From Mesorhizobium sp. WSM3859 (GTDB lineage Bacteria; Pseudomonadota; Alphaproteobacteria; Rhizobiales; Rhizobiaceae): 64,000 nucleotides of DNA. Positions 33,356-41,963 of the stretch are shown here, one piece after another. Below the pieces are notes generated by a model. The model was not told the DNA's origin and did not search any database. It saw only the letters and a program-made list of their open reading frames with translations. The translations under genes were made by a program, and so were the position numbers. Every line of letters begins with the position of its first letter. Position 1 is the first letter of the stretch. Where the stretch lies: the NCBI RefSeq assembly GCF_002295065.1, contig NZ_NSGG01000003.1, positions 62,001 through 126,000 of the forward strand. Direction: 5' to 3'.

Positions 33356-34750
33356 TCACGCCACCCGAAAATAACTCGTCATGCCCGTCTTCTGGTGCTC
33401 GATGATGTGGCAATGCAGCAGCCAGTCGCCGGGATTGTCGGCGACGAAGGCGAGCTGCACCTTCTCGTCGGGCAAGATGAGGTAGGTGTCGGAGACGAGC
33501 GGCTGCACTGCCCTGGCGGAGGACGACAGCACCTTGAAGCTCATGCCGTGCAAATGGATCGGGTGCGCGTGCGGGGTGAGGTTCTCCATGTCGATGATGT
33601 AGCTCTGGCCGAGCTTCAGCTCGGCGAGCGGCGCGGCCGGGTCGGGCGTGTCGCCCGGCCACGGCACCTTGTTGATCGCCCAGAAGCTGTAGCCGAGCGA
33701 ACCGCAGATGCTGTTGGCCGAAACATTTTCCGCCGTGGCGCTCAGCGCCAGCGGAATGCGCCCGGCGTTGGAAAGGTCCACTTCCGCCACCGGATTGACT
33801 TCCAGCGGGCCGAGATCGCGCAGATCATGCTTCAGCGATGTGCCGACCGAACGCAGCGTCGCCAGGATCTTCTGCTTGGTGCCCCGGACGTCGCGCAGGC
33901 TGACGATCGCGCCTTCGTCGTCCGGCATGCGGACGGCCAGCTCCAGCCGCTGGCCGGGTCCCAGCTGCAAGGCATCCGGCGTGAAGCGTTGCGGTACCGG
34001 ATTGCCGTCGAGCGCGATCACCGTCGCCTCGGCGCCGTCGACGCGGAAGGCGTAGATGCGGGTGACGTCGGTGAGGGCGGCGCGCAGCCGCACCAGCCCG
34101 CCGGCCGGCGCGTCGAATTGCGGCTGTTCGAGCCAATTGGCGGTGCGCACCGTGCCGAAAGTGCCCGCCTTGGCGGCATCGCGCGGCCTGAACTGCTCGA
34201 TGAACTGGCCGTCGTCGCCGAGTCGCCAGTCGCGCAGGTTGATCACCATCTCGGCGTCGAAGGCGGGGTCCTTCGGGTTCTCGACCACGATCACGCCGGT
34301 CAGGCCGTGACCCATCTGGATCAGCGTGTTGCAATGCGGGTGATACCAGAAGGTGCCGGCATCGGGCGGGGTGAAGGTGTAGTCGAAATGGTCGCCCTGA
34401 TAGACATAGGGCTGCACTAGGAACGGCACGCCGTCCATCTTGTTGGGAACGCGGATGCCGTGCCAGTGGATGGTCGTCGGATCGTCGATGCCGTTGATCA
34501 AGCGCGCGGCAAACGCCTCGCCTTTCCGCATCCTGACAACCGGCGGCAGGCCCGCCTCGCCATAGGTCAGAACATTCTTCGTCGGCGCTCCGTCCATCAG
34601 CCGCGCCTCGGTGCTGGCGGTCTTCAGGATCAGCGGCTCGGGCTTCGCCGCTGCCCAGCCGGCAAACTTGCCGGCGGCCGAGAGGCCCACACCGGCCGCG
34701 CCGGCGGCCACGGCGGTTTTGAGAAGGTTGCGGCGTGTTAGCATCGTCAT
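33356..34750 (-). CDS. Multicopper oxidase family protein, Tat-exported
   Basis: Periplasmic copper oxidase of about 464 residues. A twin-arginine signal (TRRNLLKTAVAAGAAGVG) is at the N-terminus. The four copper motifs are intact: TTIHWHGIRVP, TFWYHPHCN, HAHPIHLHGMSF and LLHCHIIEHQKTGM. The last has the Cys and the axial Met of the type 1 site. Three cupredoxin domains fit the length. Members oxidise metals such as Cu(I), or phenols; none can be chosen here, though the Met-poor sequence argues against a CueO-type cuprous oxidase. In-frame ATGs at 34771, 34750 and 34744 are possible; 34750 starts just before the signal. Confidence 0.92.
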   Translation of the reverse strand: MTMLTRRNLLKTAVAAGAAGVGLSAAGKFAGWAAAKPEPLILKTASTEARLMDGAPTKNVLTYGEAGLPPVVRMRKGEAFAARLINGIDDPTTIHWHGIRVPNKMDGVPFLVQPYVYQGDHFDYTFTPPDAGTFWYHPHCNTLIQMGHGLTGVIVVENPKDPAFDAEMVINLRDWRLGDDGQFIEQFRPRDAAKAGTFGTVRTANWLEQPQFDAPAGGLVRLRAALTDVTRIYAFRVDGAEATVIALDGNPVPQRFTPDALQLGPGQRLELAVRMPDDEGAIVSLRDVRGTKQKILATLRSVGTSLKHDLRDLGPLEVNPVAEVDLSNAGRIPLALSATAENVSANSICGSLGYSFWAINKVPWPGDTPDPAAPLAELKLGQSYIIDMENLTPHAHPIHLHGMSFKVLSSSARAVQPLVSDTYLILPDEKVQLAFVADNPGDWLLHCHIIEHQKTGMTSYFRVA

Positions 34751-34823
34751 CTTGATCTCGGCGGGGAGCATGCCGCGGCAAAGTTGAACAGTTCAGGCGC
34801 GTACCACCATCCGTCGCGCCGGC

Positions 34824-35810
34824 CTAGTCCCGCAGGCTGAACACAAATGGTGCCGTGCGGGTGACGCGGGCGCCGAGTTCCACCGGCGGCGCTGGCACCG
34901 AGGCGCCCTGCAACGCGCCGAGCGCGGCGCGATCAAGGTCCGAGTCGCCGGATGATCGCGCCAGCCTGGCGGAAATCACCCGGCCGGAGGCATCCACGGT
35001 GAAGGTCACGTTGGGCGTGCCTTCGGCCCGTCTGGATCTTGCCGCGCTCGGGTAGCGCGTGTGCCGCCTGATCCACGCCTGCAGACTGGAATTCCAGCGC
35101 GACGGGCTGACGCTCGATCGTGGCGCCGCATCGGAGTATTGCGGCGCTACCGCCTTTGCCGCTGCCTTGGCATCGATGCTGGCGGGGGTTGTCATCCCGG
35201 GAGGTGGGGCCTTTTCCTTCTTGATCCGTTCTTTCGGCTTTTCGACCGGTTTCTTCTCGGGCTTCCTTTTCCCCTCGACCGGCTTCCGCGCCTTCACCTC
35301 CCCGTCCACCGGCTTGGGCTTCGGCAGCGGAATGACGACATCGGGCGCAATCGCCTCGACAGGGTCCGGCACGACCTCGTTCAGCGGCTGCTGCTCGCTC
35401 AGCGCCGCGACGGTCTGTTCCGCCGGCGCGGCCTGTTCAGCCTCCTGCGTATCGTCGAGTGGCTGTTCGGTGACCGGCTCTGCCTGCTCCACCACCGGCG
35501 CCGGCTCAGTCAGTGGTTTCACGTCGGCAGGCTTTTCCGTCTCCTCCGCCGCGTCGGGCGGCTCCGGTGTCACCGTGTCCAGCATTGCAGCCTCTTCGGG
35601 CACGGTGGGCGCGACGACCAGCGGCGCCATCTCGAGCGCCAGCGCCGGCGGCGGACCGCCATCCTGCGTGTCGGCGAAACTCAAATTCTGCACCGCGTAG
35701 GCGACCGCCACATGCGCGGCCAGAATGATCGCGGCGGCGCTCGTCCACAGGCCGGCATCGCGCGCGCCGAAGCGCGGCTGGGACATCCGGGAAAGGGTGG
35801 CGGCCGTCAT
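34824..35810 (-). CDS. tonB: TonB-family energy transducer
   Basis: Transmits proton-motive force from ExbB-ExbD to outer-membrane receptors. In 328 residues the N-terminal membrane segment is about 22-42 (SAAAIILAAHVAVAYAVQNL). A long periplasmic spacer of Pro/Glu/Val then Pro/Lys repeats follows (about 70-205). The C-terminal TonB domain (about 235-328) has WIRRHTRYPSAARSR and FTVDASGRVISARLARSSGD. Its ATG overlaps the exbD stop (ATGA). It is the last gene of exbB-exbD-tonB, behind an iron-type operator. Confidence 0.93.
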   Translation of the reverse strand: MTAATLSRMSQPRFGARDAGLWTSAAAIILAAHVAVAYAVQNLSFADTQDGGPPPALALEMAPLVVAPTVPEEAAMLDTVTPEPPDAAEETEKPADVKPLTEPAPVVEQAEPVTEQPLDDTQEAEQAAPAEQTVAALSEQQPLNEVVPDPVEAIAPDVVIPLPKPKPVDGEVKARKPVEGKRKPEKKPVEKPKERIKKEKAPPPGMTTPASIDAKAAAKAVAPQYSDAAPRSSVSPSRWNSSLQAWIRRHTRYPSAARSRRAEGTPNVTFTVDASGRVISARLARSSGDSDLDRAALGALQGASVPAPPVELGARVTRTAPFVFSLRD

Positions 35811-36310
35811 CGCGCCGCGCTTCCGCCCGGTGTCGAGGAAGTGTTCGCGCCGGTCGCAGGGATTCCGGGCGTGGCCCGCCCACCTGTATCGCCCGCCGTC
35901 TCCAGCCCGACCAGCGCGACCTTGAGATAGCCGGCGGCGCGCAAGAGGTTCATCACCTCCATCAGGTCGCCATAGCCGACCGTCTTGTCGGCGCGGAGGA
36001 AGATGCGCGTCTGCCTGTCGCCCTTGGCGCGGCTGTCGAGCACGGCAGCAAAAGCCGAACGCGGTACGCTGTCATTGCCGATTGCCAGCGTGAGATCGCT
36101 TTTCAGCGTGAGGAAGAGCGGCGTTTCGGGGCGCGGCGCGGGCGTTGCCGTCGAACCGGGCAAGTCGACATTGACGTCCACGGTGGCGAGCGGTGCTGCG
36201 ACCATGAAGATGATCAGGAGCACCAGGATGACATCGATGAACGGCGTGACGTTGATGTCGTGGTTTTCCTCGAGATCGTCGCCGAAAGTCTCGCGAATCC
36301 GCGCCGCCAT
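35807..36310 (-). CDS. exbD: Biopolymer transport protein ExbD
   Basis: Inner-membrane proton-channel subunit of the TonB system, 167 residues. The membrane helix carries the essential Asp in NVTPFIDVILVLLIIFMV (D26). The periplasmic domain follows (LFLTLKSDLTLAIGNDSVP; IFLRADKTVGYGDLMEVMNLLRAAG). The start at 36310 lies five bases beyond the exbB stop. The C-terminal 25 residues are Gly/Thr/Pro-rich, longer than usual for the family. Confidence 0.95.
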   Translation of the reverse strand: MAARIRETFGDDLEENHDINVTPFIDVILVLLIIFMVAAPLATVDVNVDLPGSTATPAPRPETPLFLTLKSDLTLAIGNDSVPRSAFAAVLDSRAKGDRQTRIFLRADKTVGYGDLMEVMNLLRAAGYLKVALVGLETAGDTGGRATPGIPATGANTSSTPGGSAAR

Positions 36311-36315
36311 CCCCG

Positions 36316-37290
36316 TCACTCCGCCGCAATGGCCGTCGCCGGCGGCAGCGTGCGGAAGTCCAGGTCGCGGCTGACCAGCCGTTCGACGCCGGTGGAAGCA
36401 TCGGCGAGGATCTGCCTGTAGCCGGCTATCGAGCGCGCGAAGACGTTGTAGATGACCACTGCCGGAATGGCCGCCACCAGGCCCATGGCGGTCGCAAGCA
36501 GCGCCTCGGCGATGCCGGGCGCGACGACGGCGAGGTTGGTGGTCTGCGCCTGCGAGATGCCGATGAAGGCGTTCATGATGCCCCAGACGGTGCCGAACAG
36601 GCCGACAAAGGGCGCCGTCGAGCCGATCGTGGCGAGCAGGCCGGTGCCGCGCGACATGCGCCGCGCCGCCGCTGCCTCGATGCGCCAAAGCCTGGAGGCG
36701 ACACGTTCCTTCAGGCCGTCGCCGGAAACATGATCGAGCGCACCGGCCGACAGCGCCCGTTCTTCTTCCGCCGCCCGCACCAGAAGCGCGCCCGGACCGC
36801 CGCTATGGCCGAGTTCACGACGGGCCTGCATCAGTGTCGCGGCGTTGCCGATCGCAGCGGCGGCGCGACGGGCCCTCAGCTTGCCGCCCAAGACCTCCAG
36901 CGACTTGGCAAGCCAGATCGTCCAGGTGACGAGAGACGCGAAGGCCAGCCCGATAATGACTGCCTTCACGACGATGTCGGCATTCATGAACATGCCCCAG
37001 GGCGAGAGGTCATGCGGCAGTGTCAGCGAGACGGAGGGCTCTTTACCGACGGCGGCGCTCGGAGCCGGCTGGATGCCTGGCTCCGCCGGCACGGCTTCAA
37101 CCGGCGTTTGCGCTGGGGGCGGTGGATTGGCGGCGGATGCGGCAGGCGCGGGGGCGGCCGCTGCCGGACCGGTCGCCGGGGGTGTTGCGGGCTGCTGCTG
37201 CGCCACGGCTATCTCAGCCGAAAAGATCACGGATGCGGCCAGCGCCGCGAACAGAACGCTCCGGGACAAGTCTCGCCCTCGCTTTGTCAT
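36316..37290 (-). CDS. exbB: Biopolymer transport protein ExbB, with N-terminal extension
   Basis: Inner-membrane TonB-complex subunit of 324 residues. A signal peptide (about 1-31, [10 protein letters not shown]) and a Pro/Ala-rich region ([20 protein letters not shown]) precede the ExbB core. The core has [48 protein letters not shown] and [20 protein letters not shown]. The extension is known for alphaproteobacterial ExbB. The ATG at 37290 ([10 protein letters not shown]) is preferred to an in-frame ATG at 37350. It is first in exbB-exbD-tonB, preceded by an IRO-type palindrome. Confidence 0.94.
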   Translation of the reverse strand: MTKRGRDLSRSVLFAALAASVIFSAEIAVAQQQPATPPATGPAAAAPAPAASAANPPPPAQTPVEAVPAEPGIQPAPSAAVGKEPSVSLTLPHDLSPWGMFMNADIVVKAVIIGLAFASLVTWTIWLAKSLEVLGGKLRARRAAAAIGNAATLMQARRELGHSGGPGALLVRAAEEERALSAGALDHVSGDGLKERVASRLWRIEAAAARRMSRGTGLLATIGSTAPFVGLFGTVWGIMNAFIGISQAQTTNLAVVAPGIAEALLATAMGLVAAIPAVVIYNVFARSIAGYRQILADASTGVERLVSRDLDFRTLPPATAIAAE

Positions 37291-37374
37291 GGCACGAACC
37301 GGCAGGTTGTCTGCTGGCTGGTGCGAACTTCGGTCACGGCATTCAGCCATGCGCTGCCGACTGAGTATGAAACA

Positions 37375-37389
37375 TGACTCTGATAGTCA
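37375..37389 (-). promoter_or_regulatory. IRO box-like operator (RirA type) of exbB-exbD-tonB
   Basis: TGACTCTGATAGTCA is a perfect inverted repeat (TGACT/AGTCA around five bases) and matches the IRO consensus TGA-N9-TCA used by the iron-responsive repressor RirA in rhizobia. It lies 85-99 bases upstream of the exbB start. It overlaps a candidate minus-strand -35, TTGACT (37385-37390). Iron repression of the TonB system would be expected. The site assignment is inference. Confidence 0.6.
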
Positions 37390-37527
37390 AGATTAAGATC
37401 GCAATCAGGCCAACAAATCGGCGAAGCCCACTGTTCAATCGCCTCGGCGTGCGCGCCGGCCGTCACCACAGGGGCTTCCGCCGCATGCGCGGCAGGCTAT
37501 GCTCGATACCGAAGAAGGAGACCGCGG

Positions 37528-38202
37528 ATGATCAAGGCGATACCGTTCGACTTTCCCTATGACGGCAGGCTGGTGCCGCAACACACCGCGCTGCTGGTCA
37601 TCGATCTGCAGGAGGATTTCCTATCGCCGACCGGCTATTTCGCCAGGAAAGGTTATGATCCGTCGCCGCTGAGAGCCATCCTGCCGGCGGTCAACCGGCT
37701 GATTGCTGCGGCGCGCGCCGCAGGCCTCGCCGTCATCCACACAAGGCAAGGCTACCGCGCCGACATGGCGGACATGACGCCCTACGAAAAGTGGCGCCGC
37801 AAGCGGGCCGGCCTCGACGGCACCGATGTCCTGCTGCGCTCGGGTCCGGGCTTCCAGATCTCCGCCGATGTCGACGTGGCGCCGCAGGACGTCATCATCG
37901 ACAAGACCTGCAACAGCGCCTTCACCTATACGGATCTGGAGATGGTGCTGCGCGCGCGGGACATAACGCACCTGCTTTTCACCGGCTGCACGACAGATGT
38001 GTGCGTGCACACCACGTTGCGCGAGGCCTGCGACCGCAACTTCCAGTGCCTGACGATCTCGGACGCCTGCGCCAGCGGCGACCAGTATGCGCATGAAGCG
38101 GCGCTGCACATGGTGACGGTCGAGGACGGGATATTCGGAGCGTTGGCGGACTCTGAGGCCGTCATTGCCGCGTTGCGGCAGTTCGCAGAGGCGGTGCGTT
38201 GA
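37528..38202 (+). CDS. Cysteine hydrolase (isochorismatase-like amidase)
   Basis: 224 residues of the isochorismatase/nicotinamidase fold. The likely catalytic triad is visible: D26 in LLVIDLQEDFL, K126 in IIDKTCNSAF and C159 in TTDVCVHTTLREA. Members hydrolyse amides or carbamates such as N-carbamoyl compounds, biuret or ureidoacrylate. Long matches to RutB/BiuH-type motifs (FTGCTTDVCVHTTLREACDRNF) suggest that branch, but the rest of a rut cluster is absent. GGAG lies upstream of the ATG. It is divergent from exbB. Confidence 0.9.
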   Translation: MIKAIPFDFPYDGRLVPQHTALLVIDLQEDFLSPTGYFARKGYDPSPLRAILPAVNRLIAAARAAGLAVIHTRQGYRADMADMTPYEKWRRKRAGLDGTDVLLRSGPGFQISADVDVAPQDVIIDKTCNSAFTYTDLEMVLRARDITHLLFTGCTTDVCVHTTLREACDRNFQCLTISDACASGDQYAHEAALHMVTVEDGIFGALADSEAVIAALRQFAEAVR

Positions 38203-38275
38203 AGGTTATCTGGGGTCTTATCGAAATTTTTCCGCCCCACCGTTCCGTTTCCGGTTCCGCCTTCGTCTTGAGGGT

Positions 38276-38302
38276 CGTAACAGGTGCGAGAGCCGCGACG
38301 GC
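38276..38302 (+). promoter_or_regulatory. Possible ECF sigma promoter before the monooxygenase gene
   Basis: CGTAACA, 16 bases, then CGGC. This resembles the ECF41-type promoter TGTCACA-N16-CGTC (8 of 11 bases). It lies 30 bases before the ABM monooxygenase start, with the ECF sigma gene directly downstream. That would fit autoregulation, but this sigma factor may belong to another group. Confidence 0.25.
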
Positions 38303-38332
38303 CTCCGCCCATAGGACAAACGGAGCCGAGCC

Positions 38333-38647
38333 ATGTCGACCGCAGTGACCTTGATCAACGTCTTTACCGCCAAGCCGGGCAAGCAGCAGGAACTCGCCAG
38401 GACGCTCGCCGAGGGTACGCGAAACTTCTTCAGCAAGCAGCCGGGCTCGCTGTCGTCATCCGTGGTCGTCGGCGGCGACGGCAGCAAGGTCGCCAACATC
38501 TCGCAATGGCGTTCGGCGGAGGATATCGCGGCCTTTCGCAGCGATCCGCGTTTGGCCGATTACATGAAGAGCATCGTCGAACTGGCCGCCGGCGAGAGCA
38601 TGATGGGCCACACGACCTATTCCCATACGGGTGGGGTGGAGAACTAA
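38333..38647 (+). CDS. Antibiotic biosynthesis monooxygenase (ABM) domain protein
   Basis: A 104-residue single-domain protein of the dimeric alpha/beta-barrel fold. The pattern is VTLINVFTAKPGKQQELARTLAEGTRNFFSKQPG, then VVVGGDGSKVANISQWRSAEDIAAFR with the conserved Trp. It may oxidise a quinol-like substrate or act as a stress-related dimer; there is no clear substrate. It is followed by a family A repeat and then by an ECF sigma factor gene. Its stop codon TAA is formed by the repeat. Confidence 0.88.
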   Translation: MSTAVTLINVFTAKPGKQQELARTLAEGTRNFFSKQPGSLSSSVVVGGDGSKVANISQWRSAEDIAAFRSDPRLADYMKSIVELAAGESMMGHTTYSHTGGVEN

Positions 38648-38751
38648 AGCATGTCTCCCGAAAGTGGGAACCGGTTTCGGGATAAAGACATGCGTAAAAC
38701 AAAAGACCTAAAGCGGATGGAGCGAATCCGAAGGATCGCGACGCGCTTTAA
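38645..38751. repeat. Family A repeat, copy 6, filling the ABM-sigma gap
   Basis: TAAAGCATGTCTCCCG ... CGGGATAAAGACATGCG, then CCTAAAGCGGATGGAGCG ... CGCGACGCGCTTTAA. It is the reverse complement of the 45955-46061 element. It begins at the stop codon of the ABM gene and ends exactly where the AAGGAGG of the sigma gene starts. Confidence 0.85.
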
Positions 38752-38760
38752 GGAGGCTGC

Positions 38761-39657
38761 GTGACCCTTGCGGCGACCGAAACCAGGCTTCGCGCCTTCG
38801 AGCGCGAAGCCGCTTTGCTGAGAGCCAAGCTGCACCGCTACGCGTCGCGCATGGTCGGATCGGTCATCGATGGCGAGGACATCGTCCAGGAGACCCTGGC
38901 CAAGGGTTTTGTGGCGATCAGGAATGGCGACATGCCCGACAGGACCGAACCATGGCTGTTTCGCATCGCGCACAATGCAGCGCTCGATTTCCTGCGCAAG
39001 CGCGCCCGCTTGCAGGGCCGCGAAAGCGAGGTCGAGCTCGACACGATCGCCGACGAGAATTCGGCGCTGGACGCGCGCATTGCCGCCGAGGCGAGCCTTG
39101 CCGAGCTGATGCAACTGCCGCCGGCGCAAAGATGCGCGGTCGTGCTGAAGGACGTGCTCGGCCACAGCCTGGAGGAGATCGGCGAAATCCTCGAAACATC
39201 CGACATGGCGATCAAGGGCGCGCTGCAGCGCGGGCGCGAAAGCTTGCGCAAGCTGGCGGCCGCGCCGCGCATGGCGTCGCACCGTCCGGCGCTCGACCGG
39301 CAGGACATGCGCCGCTTGGCTGACTATGTGGCTGCCTTCAACGCCAGGGATTTCGATACGCTGCGCGGCCTTTTGGCCGAGGACGTCAAGCTGGAGCTGG
39401 TCAATCGCCTGCGCGCGGACGGCAAGGAATATGTCGGCAATTATTTCGGCCGCTATGCCGACGAAACGCATTGGCATTTCGCGACCGGACTTGTCGAAGG
39501 CCGGCCTGCCATCCTGGTCACCAGCCCGGAGCGTCCGGACGGACCGCCGCGCTACTTCATCCTCATCGATTGGGAGGACGGCCGCGTCGCCGGCATCCGC
39601 GATTTCCTGTTCGCGGATTACGTGATGGACGGCCTGGAGTACTCCGGCACGCCGTGA
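38761..39657 (+). CDS. ECF-type sigma factor with C-terminal SnoaL-like domain
   Basis: 298 residues. Sigma region 2 (about 20-90) has SVIDGEDIVQETLAKGF and the DNA-melting segment PWLFRIAHNAALDFLRKRAR. Region 4 (about 110-165) has LPPAQRCAVVLKDVLGHSLEEIGEILE. A SnoaL/NTF2-like domain (about 185-290) follows: LADYVAAFNARDFDTLRGLLAEDVKLEL. Such tails regulate core binding in ECF41/ECF56-like factors. No anti-sigma gene is nearby. The GTG start has AGGAGG just upstream. It is in an apparent operon with the ABM gene, which may be its target. Confidence 0.88.
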   Translation: MTLAATETRLRAFEREAALLRAKLHRYASRMVGSVIDGEDIVQETLAKGFVAIRNGDMPDRTEPWLFRIAHNAALDFLRKRARLQGRESEVELDTIADENSALDARIAAEASLAELMQLPPAQRCAVVLKDVLGHSLEEIGEILETSDMAIKGALQRGRESLRKLAAAPRMASHRPALDRQDMRRLADYVAAFNARDFDTLRGLLAEDVKLELVNRLRADGKEYVGNYFGRYADETHWHFATGLVEGRPAILVTSPERPDGPPRYFILIDWEDGRVAGIRDFLFADYVMDGLEYSGTP

Positions 39658-39659
39658 TT

Positions 39660-40598
39660 TCAGCCTATACGGTGTTCCGCAAAGGGCGGTGAGGCAAACG
39701 CCCCCGGTTGCGGAACCTCCGCCTCGCGACGCGCCAGCGAATTCGCGAGCAACGTGATGGTTTCGCGCCCAATGCGGGCGATCTCGCCCGGACGGTCGAT
39801 GCCGCTGATCATGAATTCCTCAATGCCGAGCGCCGCATAGGGCAAAAGCGCCAGGGCAATCCGCGCCGGCGGTCCGGCAATCTCGACCGCCTTATGATCC
39901 GGGGTTCCGCTCCAGCCATCCGCATGGATGCGCACCGGCAGCGCGAAGCGCAACCTGCCGGCGCGGCCGTGCTCCGCGGCGGCGCCGCGCGCACGCTCGA
40001 TCAATTGCCGCACCTCGTCGGGCGAGCCGGCGGCCAGCTCGAAGACATCGGCGTGCTTGCCGGCGACCTTCAGCGCGGTGCCGGATTGGCCGCCGAGCCG
40101 GATGACGAGATCGGCGCCATGCGGCCCCTTGCGCGGCACGAAGCCGCCCCGGACGCTGTAGAAGGCACCTTCATGGTCGAACGGCCTGTCGTTCGACCAC
40201 AGGCGCTTCAGCAGCACCAGATATTCGTCGATGCGCTGCCAAACCACGCTGTGGCCGACCGGCCGCGCCTCGGCATCGCTGTCTTCCAGCGGCTCGCTCA
40301 GCATGCGAAGCGACAGGCGGCCGCCGCCGCTGCGGTCCAGCGCGGCAAGTTGCCTCGCCGCCACCGTCGGCTCGATCACGCCGGCCCAATGCGTCAGCAC
40401 CACCTCCAGCGAACCGGTGCGGTCGAGCGTCTGCGCGGCGATGTCCATATTGGTGAGCAGGCCGGCCGGATCGTCCACCACCAGCCTGCGGAAACCGGCA
40501 TCCTCGATCAGCGACAGTTTGGTCGCCGTCTCGGCGAAATCATAGAAGAAGCTGCCATTGGCAGCCTTACCGGGAACATGGGTGAACTCGATCGGCAT
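39660..40598 (-). CDS. LLM-class flavin-dependent oxidoreductase (SsuD-like)
   Basis: A luciferase-like monooxygenase of 312 residues related to alkanesulfonate monooxygenase. The N-terminal IEFTHVPGKAANGSFFYDF, SLRMLSEPLED and FDHEGAFYSVRGGFVPRKGPHG (flavin and sulfonate-site region) fit the SsuD group. A C-terminal loop, ALGIEEFMISGIDRPGEIARIG, closes the barrel. The start at 40598 (MPIEFTHV) has GGAGGAG eight bases upstream. It would desulfonate an alkyl- or arylsulfonate with FMNH2, but no reductase or sulfonate ABC genes are adjacent. It is convergent with the sigma gene, with two bases between. Confidence 0.88.
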   Translation of the reverse strand: MPIEFTHVPGKAANGSFFYDFAETATKLSLIEDAGFRRLVVDDPAGLLTNMDIAAQTLDRTGSLEVVLTHWAGVIEPTVAARQLAALDRSGGGRLSLRMLSEPLEDSDAEARPVGHSVVWQRIDEYLVLLKRLWSNDRPFDHEGAFYSVRGGFVPRKGPHGADLVIRLGGQSGTALKVAGKHADVFELAAGSPDEVRQLIERARGAAAEHGRAGRLRFALPVRIHADGWSGTPDHKAVEIAGPPARIALALLPYAALGIEEFMISGIDRPGEIARIGRETITLLANSLARREAEVPQPGAFASPPFAEHRIG

Positions 40599-40731
40599 TG
40601 CCATCTCCTCCATGACGTCGGCTTGCCCCGCTCCAAAGCCTTTAAACCAAATCCGAGGACGCAGGTGCGCGACAGCGCCCCGGCGCTCGGCCAGCTTTCG
40701 ACTCCGGTTACGCAACTCAGATTGTTTTGAC

Positions 40732-40749
40732 GGCGGGTCTCGGCCCGCC
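40732..40749 (-). terminator. Short GC stem-loop after the 51-residue membrane protein
   Basis: GGCGGG/CCCGCC with a six-base loop, directly downstream of the small gene on the minus strand. No T run follows, so its strength as a terminator is doubtful. Confidence 0.3.
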
Positions 40750-40755
40750 TTGAAA

Positions 40756-40911
40756 TCAGGGGATCAACCCCAGCACCACCGCGCCGGTGAACACGAATGC
40801 AAGCGCGAAGACGAGATAGGCGAAGGTGCCGCCATAGGCGGGCCTCCAGCTCTGGTCGGCGGTCAGCCTTTGGCCCTTGCGGGCGGTCTGAGCGTTCTGG
40901 ATATAGGACAT
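40756..40911 (-). CDS. Small membrane protein, 51 residues
   Basis: MSYIQNAQTARKGQRLTADQ is followed by a hydrophobic segment (AYLVFALAFVFTGAVVLGLIP, about 31-51), predicting a single membrane helix at the C-terminus. The ATG at 40911 has GGAGG five bases upstream, and codon use is like that of its neighbours. It is transcribed away from the SDR gene at 41192 and towards the LLM oxidoreductase, about 160 bases away. Unrecognised family; small rhizobial membrane proteins like this are rarely annotated. Confidence 0.7.
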   Translation of the reverse strand: MSYIQNAQTARKGQRLTADQSWRPAYGGTFAYLVFALAFVFTGAVVLGLIP

Positions 40912-41191
40912 ATCGGCCTCCGTCTCGCCGCTTAATCTATAAAGTTAGTAGACTTTGTCGATTGCTATTTTTCAGGTATTTTTGGAAGAATGTTCTCAGA
41001 GAGGGGCGCAATCCAGGTAATTCATGCTCCTGCGGAGTGGGATATCCAGCGAGCAGGCGGAGCACGGGCTGTCCGACAAATGCCTGGAACCACGGATTTT
41101 CAGCGGCGAAACGGCCTTGTTTGAGCGCTTGGCCATTCCCCGCGCGACGCGATAGCATCAAAAAACACTCACAGAATCCAGGGAGACGAAA

Positions 41192-41959
41192 ATGGGTGGA
41201 AGGCTGGCGGGCAAGGTCGCCATCGTTTCGGGCGGCGCGACGGGCATGGGGGGGGCGGCTTCGGAGCTGTTTGCCGCCGAAGGCGCCAAGGTGGCGATCA
41301 TCGACCGCAATGGCGAGGCGGCCGGCAAGACCGCCGCGGCGATCCGCGAACGCGGCTATGTCGCCGAGCATTTCGTGGCCGACGTTTCCGACCAGGCGCA
41401 GGTCGAGGCCGCGGTGAAGGCGGCGACGGACAAGCTCGGTCCGGTCACGGTGCTGTTCAACCATGCGGGCACCATCGTGATAAAGCCGTTCCTGGAGACG
41501 ACGCTGCGGGAGTGGGACTGGCTGCATGCCGTCAATGTCCGCTCGATGTTCCTGATGACCCGCGCGGTGCTGCCCAGCATGATCGCCGCGGGCGGTGGCT
41601 CGATCGTCTGCACCTCGTCAATCTCGGCGGTGGCGGCGACGCCGAACGAGGTGCTCTATGACACGACCAAGGGCGCCTGCCACATGTTCGCCCGCGCCAT
41701 CGCGGTCGAGTTCCGCGACCGCAACATCCGCTGCAACGCCGTCTGCCCCGGCTTTATCCGCACACCGCACGGGCTGCGCGAAGTGGCCGATCTCGGCAAG
41801 CTCGGCGTCGACGTCTCGGACGCGGCCATGGCCGCGCAGCAGGGCCGCATCGGCGAGCCGGAGGAGGTGGCGAAGGCGGCGCTGTTTTTGGCCAGCGATG
41901 AGTCCAGCTTCGTCAACGGCGCGCATTTGTTCGTCGACAACGCGTTCACGGCGATCTGA
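41192..41959 (+). CDS. SDR-family oxidoreductase
   Basis: 255-residue classical short-chain dehydrogenase. The cofactor loop is SGGATGMGG, the structural motif is NHAG (a variant of NNAG), and the active-site Ser is in [20 protein letters not shown] with Tyr and Lys spaced Yxxx[11 protein letters not shown] and [10 protein letters not shown] close the fold. An acidic residue after the second strand (AIIDRNG) favours NAD over NADP. GGGAGA precedes the ATG. It is monocistronic, ending at a family B repeat; substrate unknown. Confidence 0.9.
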   Translation: MGGRLAGKVAIVSGGATGMGGAASELFAAEGAKVAIIDRNGEAAGKTAAAIRERGYVAEHFVADVSDQAQVEAAVKAATDKLGPVTVLFNHAGTIVIKPFLETTLREWDWLHAVNVRSMFLMTRAVLPSMIAAGGGSIVCTSSISAVAATPNEVLYDTTKGACHMFARAIAVEFRDRNIRCNAVCPGFIRTPHGLREVADLGKLGVDVSDAAMAAQQGRIGEPEEVAKAALFLASDESSFVNGAHLFVDNAFTAI

Positions 41960-41963
41960 GGCT

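Noticed and set aside
40937..40953. Imperfect palindrome AAAGT-N6-ACTTT upstream of the SDR gene
   Set aside because: Arms of five bases in an AT-rich patch are expected by chance; no regulator gene nearby.
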